NCBI RefSeq assembly: GCF_900102815.1
Contig: NZ_FNGF01000006.1
Coordinates: 186,001-250,000, forward strand
Origin: Glycomyces sambucus
GTDB taxonomy: Bacteria > Actinomycetota > Actinomycetes > Mycobacteriales > Micromonosporaceae
Length of the DNA stretch: 64,000 nt
Direction of reading: 5' to 3'
Position 1 is the stretch's first letter. Each line of letters starts with the position of its first letter. This document shows positions 25,626 to 34,127 of this stretch, in pieces. Position numbers and translations under genes: made by a program. The notes under the pieces are model-generated. The model saw only the letters and a program-made list of their open reading frames with translations. It was not told where the DNA came from and made no database searches.

Positions 25626-27662
25626 TCACGCGGCCGCGTACAGCGCGGTCGTGAACTCCACGGTCATCCAGTTCGAGGAGGTCTCGGCGGTGACGGTGGT
25701 GACCTCCGCGAGCACCAGCTGCGCGCTCTCGGTGTACAGGCACAGCATCATGCCCGTGGTCAGCGGCGCCGCGCCCGGGTCCCACGGGTCCACGGTCCAG
25801 TTCAGCGCCGGATACGAGCCCTCCAGCTCCGCCCAGCACTCGTCCGGCGTCACCGCCGCGTCGAAGAACGTGCCCGAGGACGAGGACGGCGTGTACAGGA
25901 CGTTCGTCAGTCCCGTGTTGGTCGAGTAGTCGATGTCGCACGGGTTCAGCACGAGGTCGGTGTACGAGTACGGCTCGTCGGTCGTGTTGTAGCCGTAGTA
26001 GATCGACCCCGTCGTGGTGATGTCGTCGAAGTCCACCTCCTGGTACTGGCAGGTGCTCGCCGAGTCGAACGTGGTCGTGAGGCTGACCGTGTGGTCGGCG
26101 TAGACCTCGCTCCAGGAGCCCTCGGCCGCGGCCGTGGTCTCCTCCTCCGCCCCGGTGGTCTCGGGCTCCTGGTCGGGCGTGGTCGCGTCCTCGCTCGGGT
26201 CGTTCGAGGAGACCGCGCGGGTCGGGTCGTCGTCCGGGTCGTCGCCGTCTTTGTTGAGGAACCACACCAGGCCGCCTACGAGCGCGATGACGAGGACCGC
26301 GGCGATCACGGTGATGCCGACGGCCGCCGCGTTCGAGGAGGGCTGCCGGGGCCCGTACGGCGGCGGGGCGGCGTAGACGGGCTGGCCCGGGTACTGCGGC
26401 GGCGCGGGCGGGGCCGTGTACTGCATGCCCGGCTGGGCCGGGAACTGCGCGGTCGGCGGCAGTGCGGCCGGCGAGGGCGCGGCCGGGTACTGGCCCGGGG
26501 AGACCTGGCCGGGCGCGAAGCCCGGGGCCGGGGACAGCGGCGGGGCCGCCGGCGGCTGGTACGGCGCCTGCTGGGTGTACAAAGGCGGCGAGGTCACCGG
26601 GCTCGTCGGCGGAGCCGATGCGGGCACGGCCGACATCGGGTACGCCGAGGCCGGTGCCGCGGGCTCGGCGCTGGGCACCGAGTACTGGTCGAAGGCCGAC
26701 GCCGGGGCGCTCGGGGGCACCGGAGGCGCCGCGGCGGCCGCCTCGTCCACCAGGGTGGTGGAGACGCCGGCGTCGCCCAGGAGGCTCGAGAGCTGCCGGC
26801 GCTGGCGCTCGGCCAGGGCGTTGACCGAGTCCGGCCAGGGGCGCGTGGAGGGCGCGACGGGGCCGATGAGGGACGTCAGTTCGGCCGGGGTGGGCCGGGC
26901 GCCCGGGAGGCGCACCAGGCAGCGCTCGACGATGGCGCGCAGGCGCGGCGAGAGCGCCCCGAGGTCGGGCTGGGACCGGACGACGTTGTTCAGCGTCTCC
27001 AGGGTGGAGGCGCCCGCGAAGGGGCTGTGGCCGGTCGCGGCGAGCACGAGGACCGAGCCGAGCGAGAACACGTCGCTGGCGGCCGACACGGTGCCCGACT
27101 CGGCCTGCTCGGGCGACATGAAGCCGGGGGTGCCGATGACGCCGCCGGTCTTGGTGAGGTTCGTGTCGGTGATGCCGTCGGCGGCGCGGGCGATGCCGAA
27201 GTCGATCACGCGCGGGCCGTCGGCGGCGAGGATCACATTGGCGGGCTTGAGGTCGCGGTGGACCATCCCGGCGGAGTGGATCGCGGCGAGCGCGGAGGCG
27301 AGCCCGGCCGCGAGGCGCAGGACCGTGGCCTCGGGCAGCGGCCCGGCGGACTCCACGACGTCCTTGAGGTTGGGGCCGACCAGGAACTCCGAGGCGAGCC
27401 ACGGGACCTGGTCGTCGGGGCCCGCGTCGATGACGGCCGCCGTGTACGCGCCCGCGACCTGCTTGGAGGCGGCGACCTCGCGGCGGAACCGCGCCCGGAA
27501 CTCCTCGTCCTCGATGAGGGCGGCCGCGATGAGCTTGACGGCCACGGGACGGCCGTCCGGGGCGCTGGCGAGGAAGACTCGGCCCATGGCGCCGCGGCCG
27601 AGTTCGGCGATGGTCCGGTAGGGACCGATCCGTTCGGGATCGCCGGGAGCCAGGGACTGCAT
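25626..27662 (-). CDS. Membrane serine/threonine protein kinase (PASTA-less)
   Basis: 678 residues from ATG 27662. The cytosolic kinase domain (about 10-270) shows IAELGRGAMGRVFLA (P-loop), VAVKLI (Lys43), VHRDLKPANVILA, VIDFGIARA and GTPGFMSPEQA. A Pro/Ala/Tyr-rich linker (about 280-440) leads to one membrane helix (about 444-469, VGITVIAAVLVIALVGGLVW), then an Asp/Thr-rich stalk and an extracytoplasmic domain of about 170 residues with two or more Cys that I do not recognise as PASTA. It resembles PknD-like sensor kinases with an unknown external domain. Confidence 0.92.
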   Translation of the reverse strand: MQSLAPGDPERIGPYRTIAELGRGAMGRVFLASAPDGRPVAVKLIAAALIEDEEFRARFRREVAASKQVAGAYTAAVIDAGPDDQVPWLASEFLVGPNLKDVVESAGPLPEATVLRLAAGLASALAAIHSAGMVHRDLKPANVILAADGPRVIDFGIARAADGITDTNLTKTGGVIGTPGFMSPEQAESGTVSAASDVFSLGSVLVLAATGHSPFAGASTLETLNNVVRSQPDLGALSPRLRAIVERCLVRLPGARPTPAELTSLIGPVAPSTRPWPDSVNALAERQRRQLSSLLGDAGVSTTLVDEAAAAAPPVPPSAPASAFDQYSVPSAEPAAPASAYPMSAVPASAPPTSPVTSPPLYTQQAPYQPPAAPPLSPAPGFAPGQVSPGQYPAAPSPAALPPTAQFPAQPGMQYTAPPAPPQYPGQPVYAAPPPYGPRQPSSNAAAVGITVIAAVLVIALVGGLVWFLNKDGDDPDDDPTRAVSSNDPSEDATTPDQEPETTGAEEETTAAAEGSWSEVYADHTVSLTTTFDSASTCQYQEVDFDDITTTGSIYYGYNTTDEPYSYTDLVLNPCDIDYSTNTGLTNVLYTPSSSSGTFFDAAVTPDECWAELEGSYPALNWTVDPWDPGAAPLTTGMMLCLYTESAQLVLAEVTTVTAETSSNWMTVEFTTALYAAA

Positions 27663-27779
27663 TGGTGCCTCCGTGAAGCGAGGGGCGGGCGGTGACCCCA
27701 TTCTATTGCCGTTCTGCCAGCGTGCGGTGCCCGCGAACGCGGGCCCCGATGGGACACAAGCGGATCAGCTCACGCGAAA

Positions 27780-27809
27780 GGGGCCGTTCCGCCGGTGCGG
27801 AACGGCCCC
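27780..27809 (-). terminator. Terminator of the nrdR-nrdJ operon
   Basis: A perfect 13-bp stem (27780-27792 with 27797-27809) and a 4-nt loop, 18 bp past the nrdJ stop. Confidence 0.85.
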
Positions 27810-27827
27810 TCGAACGGGTGACGGGAC

Positions 27828-30698
27828 CTAGCTGCAGCCGCTGGTGGCGCCGCAGCCCTCGCAGGCGTAGCAGGAGCCGGCCGGGCGCATCTTGGTGCCG
27901 CAGTTCATGCACAGCGGCGCGTCGGCGCTGCGGGCCTGGGCCGAGGTGAGGATGTCCAGACGGGACTTCTTCGACTCGACCTGGACCCGCTCGGCCACGG
28001 CCTCCACGACACCGGCCTCCTCGGCGGCCTCGATCGGCGCGGAGGCGCGGAGCGCGTCCAGGTCGACCTCGGGCTGCCCGACCTTGGCGGGGTCCTCGCC
28101 GTTGAGCTCGGCGGTGCGCTCGGCGGTGGTGAGGATGCCGATCGCGGCCCGCTCCTCGTACGGCAGGTAGTCCAGGGCCAGGCGGCGGAAGATGTAGTCG
28201 ACCACCGAGGAGGCCATGCGGATGTCCGGGTCGTCGGTCATGCCGGCGGGCTCGAAGCGCATGTTCGTGAACTTCTCGACGTACTTCTCCAGCGGCACCC
28301 CGTACTGGAGCGCGATGGAGATGGAGACCGACAGCGCGTCCATGACGCCCGCGAGGGTCGAGCCCTGCTTGGACATCTTGAGGAAGACCTCGCCGAGCCC
28401 GTCGTCGGGGTAGGACGAGGAGGTCATGTAGCCCTCCGCGCCGCCGACCGAGAACGAGATGGTCTGGCTCGGGCGCTTCTTGGGGAGCTTGCGGCGGACC
28501 GGGCCGTGCGCGGCGACGGTGGCGACCGCCTGCTCGACGGCCTCCTCGACCGCCTGGGCCACTTCCTTCTTCTTCGCGGAGAGCGGCTGGCCGACCTTGC
28601 AGTTGTCGCGGTAGATCGCCAGGGCCTTGAGGCCGAGCTTCCAGCCCTGGAAGTAGACCTCCTCGATGTCCTCGACGGTGGCCGACTCCGGCAGGTTCAC
28701 GGTCTTGGAGATCGCGCCGGACAGGAACGGCTGCACCGCGGCCATCATGAGCACGTGGCCCATGGGCGCGATCGCCCGCTCGCCCATGGCGCAGTCGAAC
28801 ACCGTGTAGTGCTCCTCGCGCAGGGCGGGGGCGCCGACGACGTGGCCGTTGTCGGCGATGTAGTCGACGATGGCCTCACGGTCGGCGTCGTCGTAGCCGA
28901 GGCGGACGAGGGCCTGCGGCACCGACTGGTTGACGATCTCCATGGAGCCGCCGCCGACGAGCTTCTTGTGCTTGACGAGCGCCAGGTCGGGCTCGATGCC
29001 GGTGGTGTCGGCGTCCATCATGAAGGAGATGGTGCCGGTCGGCGCGAGGACGCTGGCCTGGGCGTTGCGCCAGCCGTTGGCGGCGCCGATCTCGTTGCCC
29101 TTGGCCCACTCGGACTTCGCGGCCTCCAGGACGGTGGCGTCGACGTCGCCGAAGGTGGTGACGGCGTCGGCGGCCGCGGCGTGCTTGGCCATGACGCGCT
29201 GGTGCGGCTCGGCGTTGCGCTCGTAGCCGGCGTAGGGCCCGACGGCCCCGGCGATCTCGGCGGAGCGGCGGTAGGAGACGCCGGTCATGAGCGCGGTGAT
29301 CGCGGCGGCGAGCGCCCGGCCCTCCTCGGAGTCGTAGGCGTAGCCCGAGGTCATGAGCAGCGCGCCCAGGTTCGAGTACCCGATGCCGAGCTGGCGGTAG
29401 TCGCGGGTGGTCTCCCCGATCTTCTCGGTCGGGAAGTCCGCGAAGGAGATCGAGATCTCCATAGCGGTGATGACGAACTCCACGGTCTTCGTGAACCGGT
29501 CGACGTCGAAGGAGCCGTCCTCGCCGAGGAACTTCATGAGGTTGAGGCTGGCGAGGTTGCACGAGGAGTCGTCGAGGCTCATGTACTCCGAGCACGGGTT
29601 CGACGCGTAGATGCGGTCGGTGTTCGGGTTGGTGTGCCAGTCGTTGATGACGTCGTCGTACTGGATGCCGGGGTCGGCGCACTCCCACGCGGCCTGGGCC
29701 ATGCGGCGGAAGACGTCGCGGGCGTCGCGGCGCTCGATCTCAGCGCCGGTCTGGCGCGCGGTGAGGGCGTAGTCGGTGCCCTCCTCGACGGCCTTCATGA
29801 ACACGTCGGAGACGCGCACGGAGTTGTTGGCGTTCTGGTACTGGACCGAGAACATGTCCTCGCCGCCGAGGTCGACGTCGAAGCCGGCGTCGCGCAGGGC
29901 CCGGATCTTGTCCTCCTCGCGGGCCTTGGTGTCGATGAACGCCTCGATGTCGGGGTGGTCGACGTCGAGGACGACCATCTTCGCGGCCCGGCGGGTGGCA
30001 CCGCCGGACTTGATGGTGCCGGCGGAGGCGTCGGCGCCGCGCATGAAGCTGATCGGGCCGGAGGCGTTGCCGCCGGAGGAGAGCAGTTCGGCGGAGGCGC
30101 GGATCTTGGAGAGGTTGACCCCGGCGCCGGAGCCGCCCTTGAAGATCATGCCCTCTTCCTTGTACCAGTCGAGGATCGACTCCATGGTGTCGTCCACGCT
30201 GAGGATGAAGCACGCCGAGACCTGCTGGGGCGCGGCGGTGCCGACGTTGAACCAGACCGGGGAGTTGAAGCTGAAGTACTGGTGCAGGAGCAGCCAGGTG
30301 AGCTCGTCGGCGAAGACCTGCGCGTCCTCGGCGGTGGCGAAGTAGCCGTACTTCTCGCCGGCGTTGTGGTAGGCGTGCACGACGCGGTCGATGACCTGCT
30401 TGAGGCCGGTCTCGCGCTGCGGGGTGCCGAGGGCGCCGCGGAAGTACTTCGAGGTGACGATCTGGGTCGCGTTCTGGCTCCAGAAGGCCGGGAACTCGAC
30501 GCCGCGCTGCTCGAAGTTGATCGAGCCGTCGCGCCAGTTCGTCATGACGACGTCGCGCGACTCCCACTCGACCTCGTCGTACGGGTGGACGCCGGGGGTC
30601 GTGAAGACCCGCTCGACCGTGAGGCCCTTGTCCTGGAAGGTGGTCCCGGTCTTCCCGGCGGTCCTGGCGGCCGTTGCGGCCTTGGTGGTCTTCGGCAT
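27828..30698 (-). CDS. nrdJ: Adenosylcobalamin-dependent (class II) ribonucleotide reductase
   Basis: 956-residue enzyme reducing ribonucleoside diphosphates to deoxy forms using coenzyme B12. ATG 30698 follows GAGG. Visible features: SACFILSVDDTMESI, the catalytic finger-loop segment NPCSEYMSLDDSSCNLASLN, APTGTISFMMDADTTG, and a C-terminal zinc-ribbon tail (CMNCGTKM, YACEGCGATSGC) carrying redox Cys. Ala/Glu/Val-rich linkers (about 735-760) are typical of actinobacterial NrdJ. nrdR lies 63 bp upstream in the same transcript. NrdR boxes are present further upstream. Confidence 0.97.
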   Translation of the reverse strand: MPKTTKAATAARTAGKTGTTFQDKGLTVERVFTTPGVHPYDEVEWESRDVVMTNWRDGSINFEQRGVEFPAFWSQNATQIVTSKYFRGALGTPQRETGLKQVIDRVVHAYHNAGEKYGYFATAEDAQVFADELTWLLLHQYFSFNSPVWFNVGTAAPQQVSACFILSVDDTMESILDWYKEEGMIFKGGSGAGVNLSKIRASAELLSSGGNASGPISFMRGADASAGTIKSGGATRRAAKMVVLDVDHPDIEAFIDTKAREEDKIRALRDAGFDVDLGGEDMFSVQYQNANNSVRVSDVFMKAVEEGTDYALTARQTGAEIERRDARDVFRRMAQAAWECADPGIQYDDVINDWHTNPNTDRIYASNPCSEYMSLDDSSCNLASLNLMKFLGEDGSFDVDRFTKTVEFVITAMEISISFADFPTEKIGETTRDYRQLGIGYSNLGALLMTSGYAYDSEEGRALAAAITALMTGVSYRRSAEIAGAVGPYAGYERNAEPHQRVMAKHAAAADAVTTFGDVDATVLEAAKSEWAKGNEIGAANGWRNAQASVLAPTGTISFMMDADTTGIEPDLALVKHKKLVGGGSMEIVNQSVPQALVRLGYDDADREAIVDYIADNGHVVGAPALREEHYTVFDCAMGERAIAPMGHVLMMAAVQPFLSGAISKTVNLPESATVEDIEEVYFQGWKLGLKALAIYRDNCKVGQPLSAKKKEVAQAVEEAVEQAVATVAAHGPVRRKLPKKRPSQTISFSVGGAEGYMTSSSYPDDGLGEVFLKMSKQGSTLAGVMDALSVSISIALQYGVPLEKYVEKFTNMRFEPAGMTDDPDIRMASSVVDYIFRRLALDYLPYEERAAIGILTTAERTAELNGEDPAKVGQPEVDLDALRASAPIEAAEEAGVVEAVAERVQVESKKSRLDILTSAQARSADAPLCMNCGTKMRPAGSCYACEGCGATSGCS

Positions 30699-30761
30699 GT
30701 TCCTCGCCCCTGTCTGCTCATGCCTGGTTGTGTGGGAATCGGTTGTTGCGGGGGTGGTGCG

Positions 30762-31226
30762 CTAGCCGCCGCTGCGGGCGGCGTGCTCCTTCCGGAGCTG
30801 CGCGATCGCGGTCTCGAAGTCCTCGAGGGATTCGAAGTCCTGGTAGACGCTGGCGAAGCGCAGGTAGGCGACCTCGTCGAGCTGCCGGAGCGGCGTGAGG
30901 ATCGCCAGGCCGACCTCGTGGGCGGGCACCTCGGCGGCGCCGGTCGAGCGGATCTCGTCCTCGACGGCCTGGGCCAGCTTGGCGACGTCGTCGGCGTCGA
31001 CCGGGCGGCCCTGGCAGGCCTTGAGGACGCCGCTGGCGACCTTGCCGCGGCTGAACGGCTCGGTGGCGCCCGAGCGCTTCACGACGGCGAGGATGGACTC
31101 CTCGACGGTGGTGAACCGCTTCTCGCACTCCTGGCAGACCCGGCGGCGGCGGATGATCTTGCCGTCCTCGGCCTCCCGGGAGTCCACGACCCGGCTGTCG
31201 GGATGGCGACAGTAAGGGCATCGCAT
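30762..31226 (-). CDS. nrdR: Transcriptional repressor NrdR
   Basis: 154-residue nucleotide-sensing repressor of ribonucleotide reductase genes. The N-terminal zinc ribbon is [13 protein letters not shown] with [12 protein letters not shown]. The following ATP-cone domain ([29 protein letters not shown]) senses dATP/ATP. It leads the nrdR-nrdJ operon and probably represses it through the box pair at 31342-31389. Confidence 0.97.
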   Translation of the reverse strand: MRCPYCRHPDSRVVDSREAEDGKIIRRRRVCQECEKRFTTVEESILAVVKRSGATEPFSRGKVASGVLKACQGRPVDADDVAKLAQAVEDEIRSTGAAEVPAHEVGLAILTPLRQLDEVAYLRFASVYQDFESLEDFETAIAQLRKEHAARSGG

Positions 31227-31341
31227 TTCGCTAGTCTCCTTCTACGACCATCGTCTCGCGGACCACCGACACTCGGATCGCCGCCCGGTTCACGCGCCGG
31301 GGTGCCAGTCTGCCTCGTGCCGATCGGGCATTCGCAGGGAA

Positions 31342-31389
31342 CCCCAACACCTAGTGAGAGACGATACATCAAACCACAAGATCTAGTGC
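31342..31389 (-). promoter_or_regulatory. Pair of NrdR boxes
   Basis: Box 2 at 31374-31389 (CCACAAGATCTAGTGC) matches 13 of 16 positions of ACACWAKATATWGTGT. Box 1 at 31342-31357 (CCCCAACACCTAGTGA) matches about 10. Their 32-bp offset (three helical turns) is the usual spacing of NrdR box pairs. They lie about 120-160 bp upstream of the nrdR start. Confidence 0.65.
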
Positions 31390-31473
31390 CAAGAATACCG
31401 CAGAACGCGGATGAACGGCCGCGGGCGGGCGCGGGGGCGGGACGCCAGTCAATCAGACCGCCGCGTATTATCG

Positions 31474-31491
31474 TTCACCCGTTCGGGTGAA
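31474..31491. promoter_or_regulatory. Palindrome upstream of lexA (also near 8.4 kb)
   Basis: Arms TTCACCCG (31474-31481) and CGGGTGAA (31484-31491) flank TT. The inner 14 bp are identical to the reverse complement of 8423-8436. Confidence 0.4.
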
Positions 31492-31536
31492 TACACCTCG
31501 AAACACATTCCTACCAGCGCGGCGACACGCCGACGT

Positions 31537-31576
31537 CGCACGAATGTTTGACTAGAACCCGCACGTGAGTTACATT
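31537..31576 (+). promoter_or_regulatory. lexA promoter with SOS box over the -35
   Basis: TTGACT (31548-31553), a 17-bp spacer and TACATT (31571-31576) predict a start near 31583. CGCACGAATGTTTG (31537-31550) matches 8 of the 10 defined positions of the actinobacterial SOS box CGAAC-N4-GTTCG and overlaps the -35, as expected for autorepression. Confidence 0.65.
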
Positions 31577-31621
31577 GTCGGAATCAGACATACCGTCCCA
31601 TTTGTCTTACAGGAGCCTCCT

Positions 31622-32278
31622 GTGGCTAGCGAGACCACGACATCCCGGCCGAAAACGCGCAAACTGACGCGTCGGCAACAGCAAGTCCTCGAGTACATCG
31701 AAGAGTTCATCAACAACAAGGGCTACCCCCCGAGCGTCCGCGAGATCGGCGCCGAGGTCGGGCTGGCCTCCGCCTCCTCCGTCGCCTACCAGATGAAGCA
31801 GCTCGAACGGAAGGGCTACCTCAACCGCCTGGCCGGCCGGCCGCGCGCGGTCGGGGTGCGCCAGTCCACGCCGGGCGGCGTCCAGACCTGCTCCCAGCAC
31901 CCCCGGCCGCGGTACGTGCCGATGGTCGGCGAGATCGCCGCGGGGCAGCCGATCCTGGCCGAGGAGCGCGACTACGACGTCATGCCCCTGCCGGCCGAGT
32001 TCGTGGGCGAGGGCGTCCACTTCCTGCTGCGCGTCAAGGGCGACTCGATGACCGAGGCCGCCATCACCGACGGCGACTGGGTCGTGGTGCGCCAGCAGCC
32101 CGACGCGCTCAACGGCGAGATCGTGGCCGCCATGATCGACGGCGAGGCCACGGTGAAGACCTGGAAGCGCAAGAACGGCAAGCCGTGGCTGCTCCCGGCG
32201 AACGCCCTGTACGACCCGATCGACGCGAGCGAGGCCGAGATCCTCGGCCGCGTGGTCGCGGTGCTCCGGAAGATCTAA
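31622..32278 (+). CDS. lexA: LexA repressor
   Basis: SOS repressor, 218 residues from GTG 31622 after AGGAG. An in-frame ATG at 31565 lies upstream of the predicted start site and is rejected. The N-terminal winged helix is LTRRQQQVLEYIEEFINNKGYPPSVREIG with recognition helix ASASSVAYQMKQLE. The autocleavage region is PMVGEIAAGQPILA (Ala-Gly bond), the catalytic Ser is in VKGDSMTEAAI and the Lys in EATVKTWKR. Activated RecA triggers self-cleavage. Confidence 0.97.
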   Translation: MASETTTSRPKTRKLTRRQQQVLEYIEEFINNKGYPPSVREIGAEVGLASASSVAYQMKQLERKGYLNRLAGRPRAVGVRQSTPGGVQTCSQHPRPRYVPMVGEIAAGQPILAEERDYDVMPLPAEFVGEGVHFLLRVKGDSMTEAAITDGDWVVVRQQPDALNGEIVAAMIDGEATVKTWKRKNGKPWLLPANALYDPIDASEAEILGRVVAVLRKI

Positions 32279-32331
32279 GCGGGGCACGACCTGCCCGCAA
32301 GGAGCAGTCGAACGCCAATTACATTGCGCGC

Positions 32332-34056
32332 CTAGCGGTTCCGACCGTAAGTCGTGCCGCTGTCAGGCGGGCCCCAGTAGCCTTCGTCGGCCTCCGGGGT
32401 CCGTTCGGCGTTCCCGCCCCCGTAGACACCGCCCTGCTGGTGCTGCGGACGGGGCGCCCCGCCTCCGGCGCCGTAGACGCTCCCCCCGGCGGGAGCCGGG
32501 CGGGCCTGGCCGCCGTAGACGTTGCCCGAGGGCTCCTGGCGGGACGCGAAGGACTGGCCGGGGCCGGGGCCCGCGTTGTCGTAGACGCTGCCGTGGCCGC
32601 CGCCCTCGAACGCCCCGTACTGGGGCTCCTCGCGGCCGCCGTGACCGCCCCGGCCCGCGGGGGGCTGCTCGCGGCGAGGACCGCCCCCGTAGACGTTCCC
32701 AGAGGGCTCCTGGCGGGCGGGACCGCCGCCGTACACGTTCCCCGAAGGCTCCTGGCGCGCCGGGGCGCCGCCGTACACGTTCCCGGAGGGCTCCTGGCGC
32801 GCCGGGGCGCCGCCGTACACGTTGCCGCGCGCCACCTGGCCCAGGTCGGGGTCGGGCTGGCCGGACTCGATGCCGAGGTCGACCGGGTCGTCGTCGCCCA
32901 GGAAGTCCTTGCGGCCGTAGTCGGAGTCGTCGCGCGGACCGGGGTCGCGGTCGTCATCGCCGTCCTCGTCGGCGCCGCCCTTGCGGTGCTTGCGGATGAC
33001 CACGATGCCCAGGACCATGACCAGCATGCCGAGGATCGCGATGGCCGCGAGGATCTTCACGATCGTGCCGAAGCCCAGGCCCAGCACCCAGTCGACGAAC
33101 GAGCCGCCCTCGTCCTCGGCCGCCGCGTCGTCCCCGCCGCCCTCGTCGGCGGGCTCCTCCTCGGCCACCGGAGCGGCCGGGGTGTAGCCCATGATGACGG
33201 CGGGAGCCGCGTCGTCGCCGGTCTGGGCGACGGTGATGAAGTTGCCCTCGGCGTCGTAGGCGATGTCGCCGCCGCCGTCGTCGAGCGGCGTCACGCGGGG
33301 ATCGGCGCCGGTCATCGACGCGACGGCGTCGCCGTCGGCGACGTCCCACTCGAACGCGGAGTCGCTGGTGCGCAAGGCGACCTTGGCGCCGTCGGCGCTG
33401 ATCGCGGCGCCCGTGACCGAGCCGGCGCCGTCGGGCAGCGCCACGGTCCCGGCCAGTTCGAGCGGGGTGCCCTCTTCTTGCCCGAGTCCGTCGGACTTGT
33501 AGAGCGGGGCCTCGCCCTCCTTGGAGGCGATGAAGAGCGGGCTCCGGTCGGGGAGCAGGAGGAACGCCTCGGCGTCCTGCGGACCGTCGGGGTAGATGTA
33601 GCGGGTCATCACGAAGTCGGCGGCGTTCGAGGTCGAGACCTGCGTCATCGAGACCTGCTCGCGGTCGCCGTTCGGGTCGCCGATGTCGGCGATCCACAGG
33701 AAGTCCTCGCTGAGCGTCATGTCCTCGGGGTCGATCGGGAGCCAGTTGATCGCGAGGCTCCCGGCCTCGGTGTCGCGCACGTTGCAGTCGCCGCCGACCT
33801 GGCGGATCGTCATCATGCCGTCGGTCTGCCCGTTCCCGTCCGGCAGGACCCACCAGCCGTCGCCGTCGGCGGCCGCCACGACCGAGGTCGCGTCGGCGAC
33901 CCGCGAATCGTGAATCTGGCACAGCTCCGTCCCGCTACCGGACTCCTCGTCCTGGGCGTACACGGGGGACGCGGCCGTTGCCAGGACGAGCACTCCGGCC
34001 GTCCCGGCGACGAGCCGCGCAGGCAGGGGCCGACGGCCCACACGGCGCTCTCGCAT
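32332..34056 (-). CDS. Secreted/membrane beta-propeller-like protein with VYGG-repeat cytoplasmic tail
   Basis: 574 residues from ATG 34056 (GTG 34059 and GTG 34077 are in frame). A signal peptide (RLVAGTAGVLVLATAASPVYA) precedes an extracytoplasmic domain of about 270 residues resembling a beta-propeller (WVLPDGNGQTDGMMTIRQVG, FLWIADIGDPNGDREQ, VTGAAISADGAKVALRTS). An acidic linker follows, then one membrane helix (IVKILAAIAILGMLVMVLGIVV), then a cytoplasmic tail with five NVYGG repeats, most in PARQEPSGNVYGG. Its function is unknown. It lies downstream of hflX on the same strand and is common near hflX in actinobacteria. Confidence 0.8.
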   Translation of the reverse strand: MRERRVGRRPLPARLVAGTAGVLVLATAASPVYAQDEESGSGTELCQIHDSRVADATSVVAAADGDGWWVLPDGNGQTDGMMTIRQVGGDCNVRDTEAGSLAINWLPIDPEDMTLSEDFLWIADIGDPNGDREQVSMTQVSTSNAADFVMTRYIYPDGPQDAEAFLLLPDRSPLFIASKEGEAPLYKSDGLGQEEGTPLELAGTVALPDGAGSVTGAAISADGAKVALRTSDSAFEWDVADGDAVASMTGADPRVTPLDDGGGDIAYDAEGNFITVAQTGDDAAPAVIMGYTPAAPVAEEEPADEGGGDDAAAEDEGGSFVDWVLGLGFGTIVKILAAIAILGMLVMVLGIVVIRKHRKGGADEDGDDDRDPGPRDDSDYGRKDFLGDDDPVDLGIESGQPDPDLGQVARGNVYGGAPARQEPSGNVYGGAPARQEPSGNVYGGGPARQEPSGNVYGGGPRREQPPAGRGGHGGREEPQYGAFEGGGHGSVYDNAGPGPGQSFASRQEPSGNVYGGQARPAPAGGSVYGAGGGAPRPQHQQGGVYGGGNAERTPEADEGYWGPPDSGTTYGRNR

Positions 34057-34127
34057 CACGCAAGTGTTCCAGAACACGCCATGTCAGCGGAGGGACCCCC
34101 ATGAGACATGTTCAGGACCACTGCGAT

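Noticed and set aside
24073-27695. Very long antisense frames over the hydrolase and kinase genes
   Set aside because: They are GC-skew shadows: Arg/Pro/Gly-rich translations without domains, opposite well-supported genes.
31227-31400. Possible cobalamin riboswitch in the nrdR-nrdJ leader
   Set aside because: No recognisable B12-box core or paired arms; the only regulatory match is the NrdR box pair.
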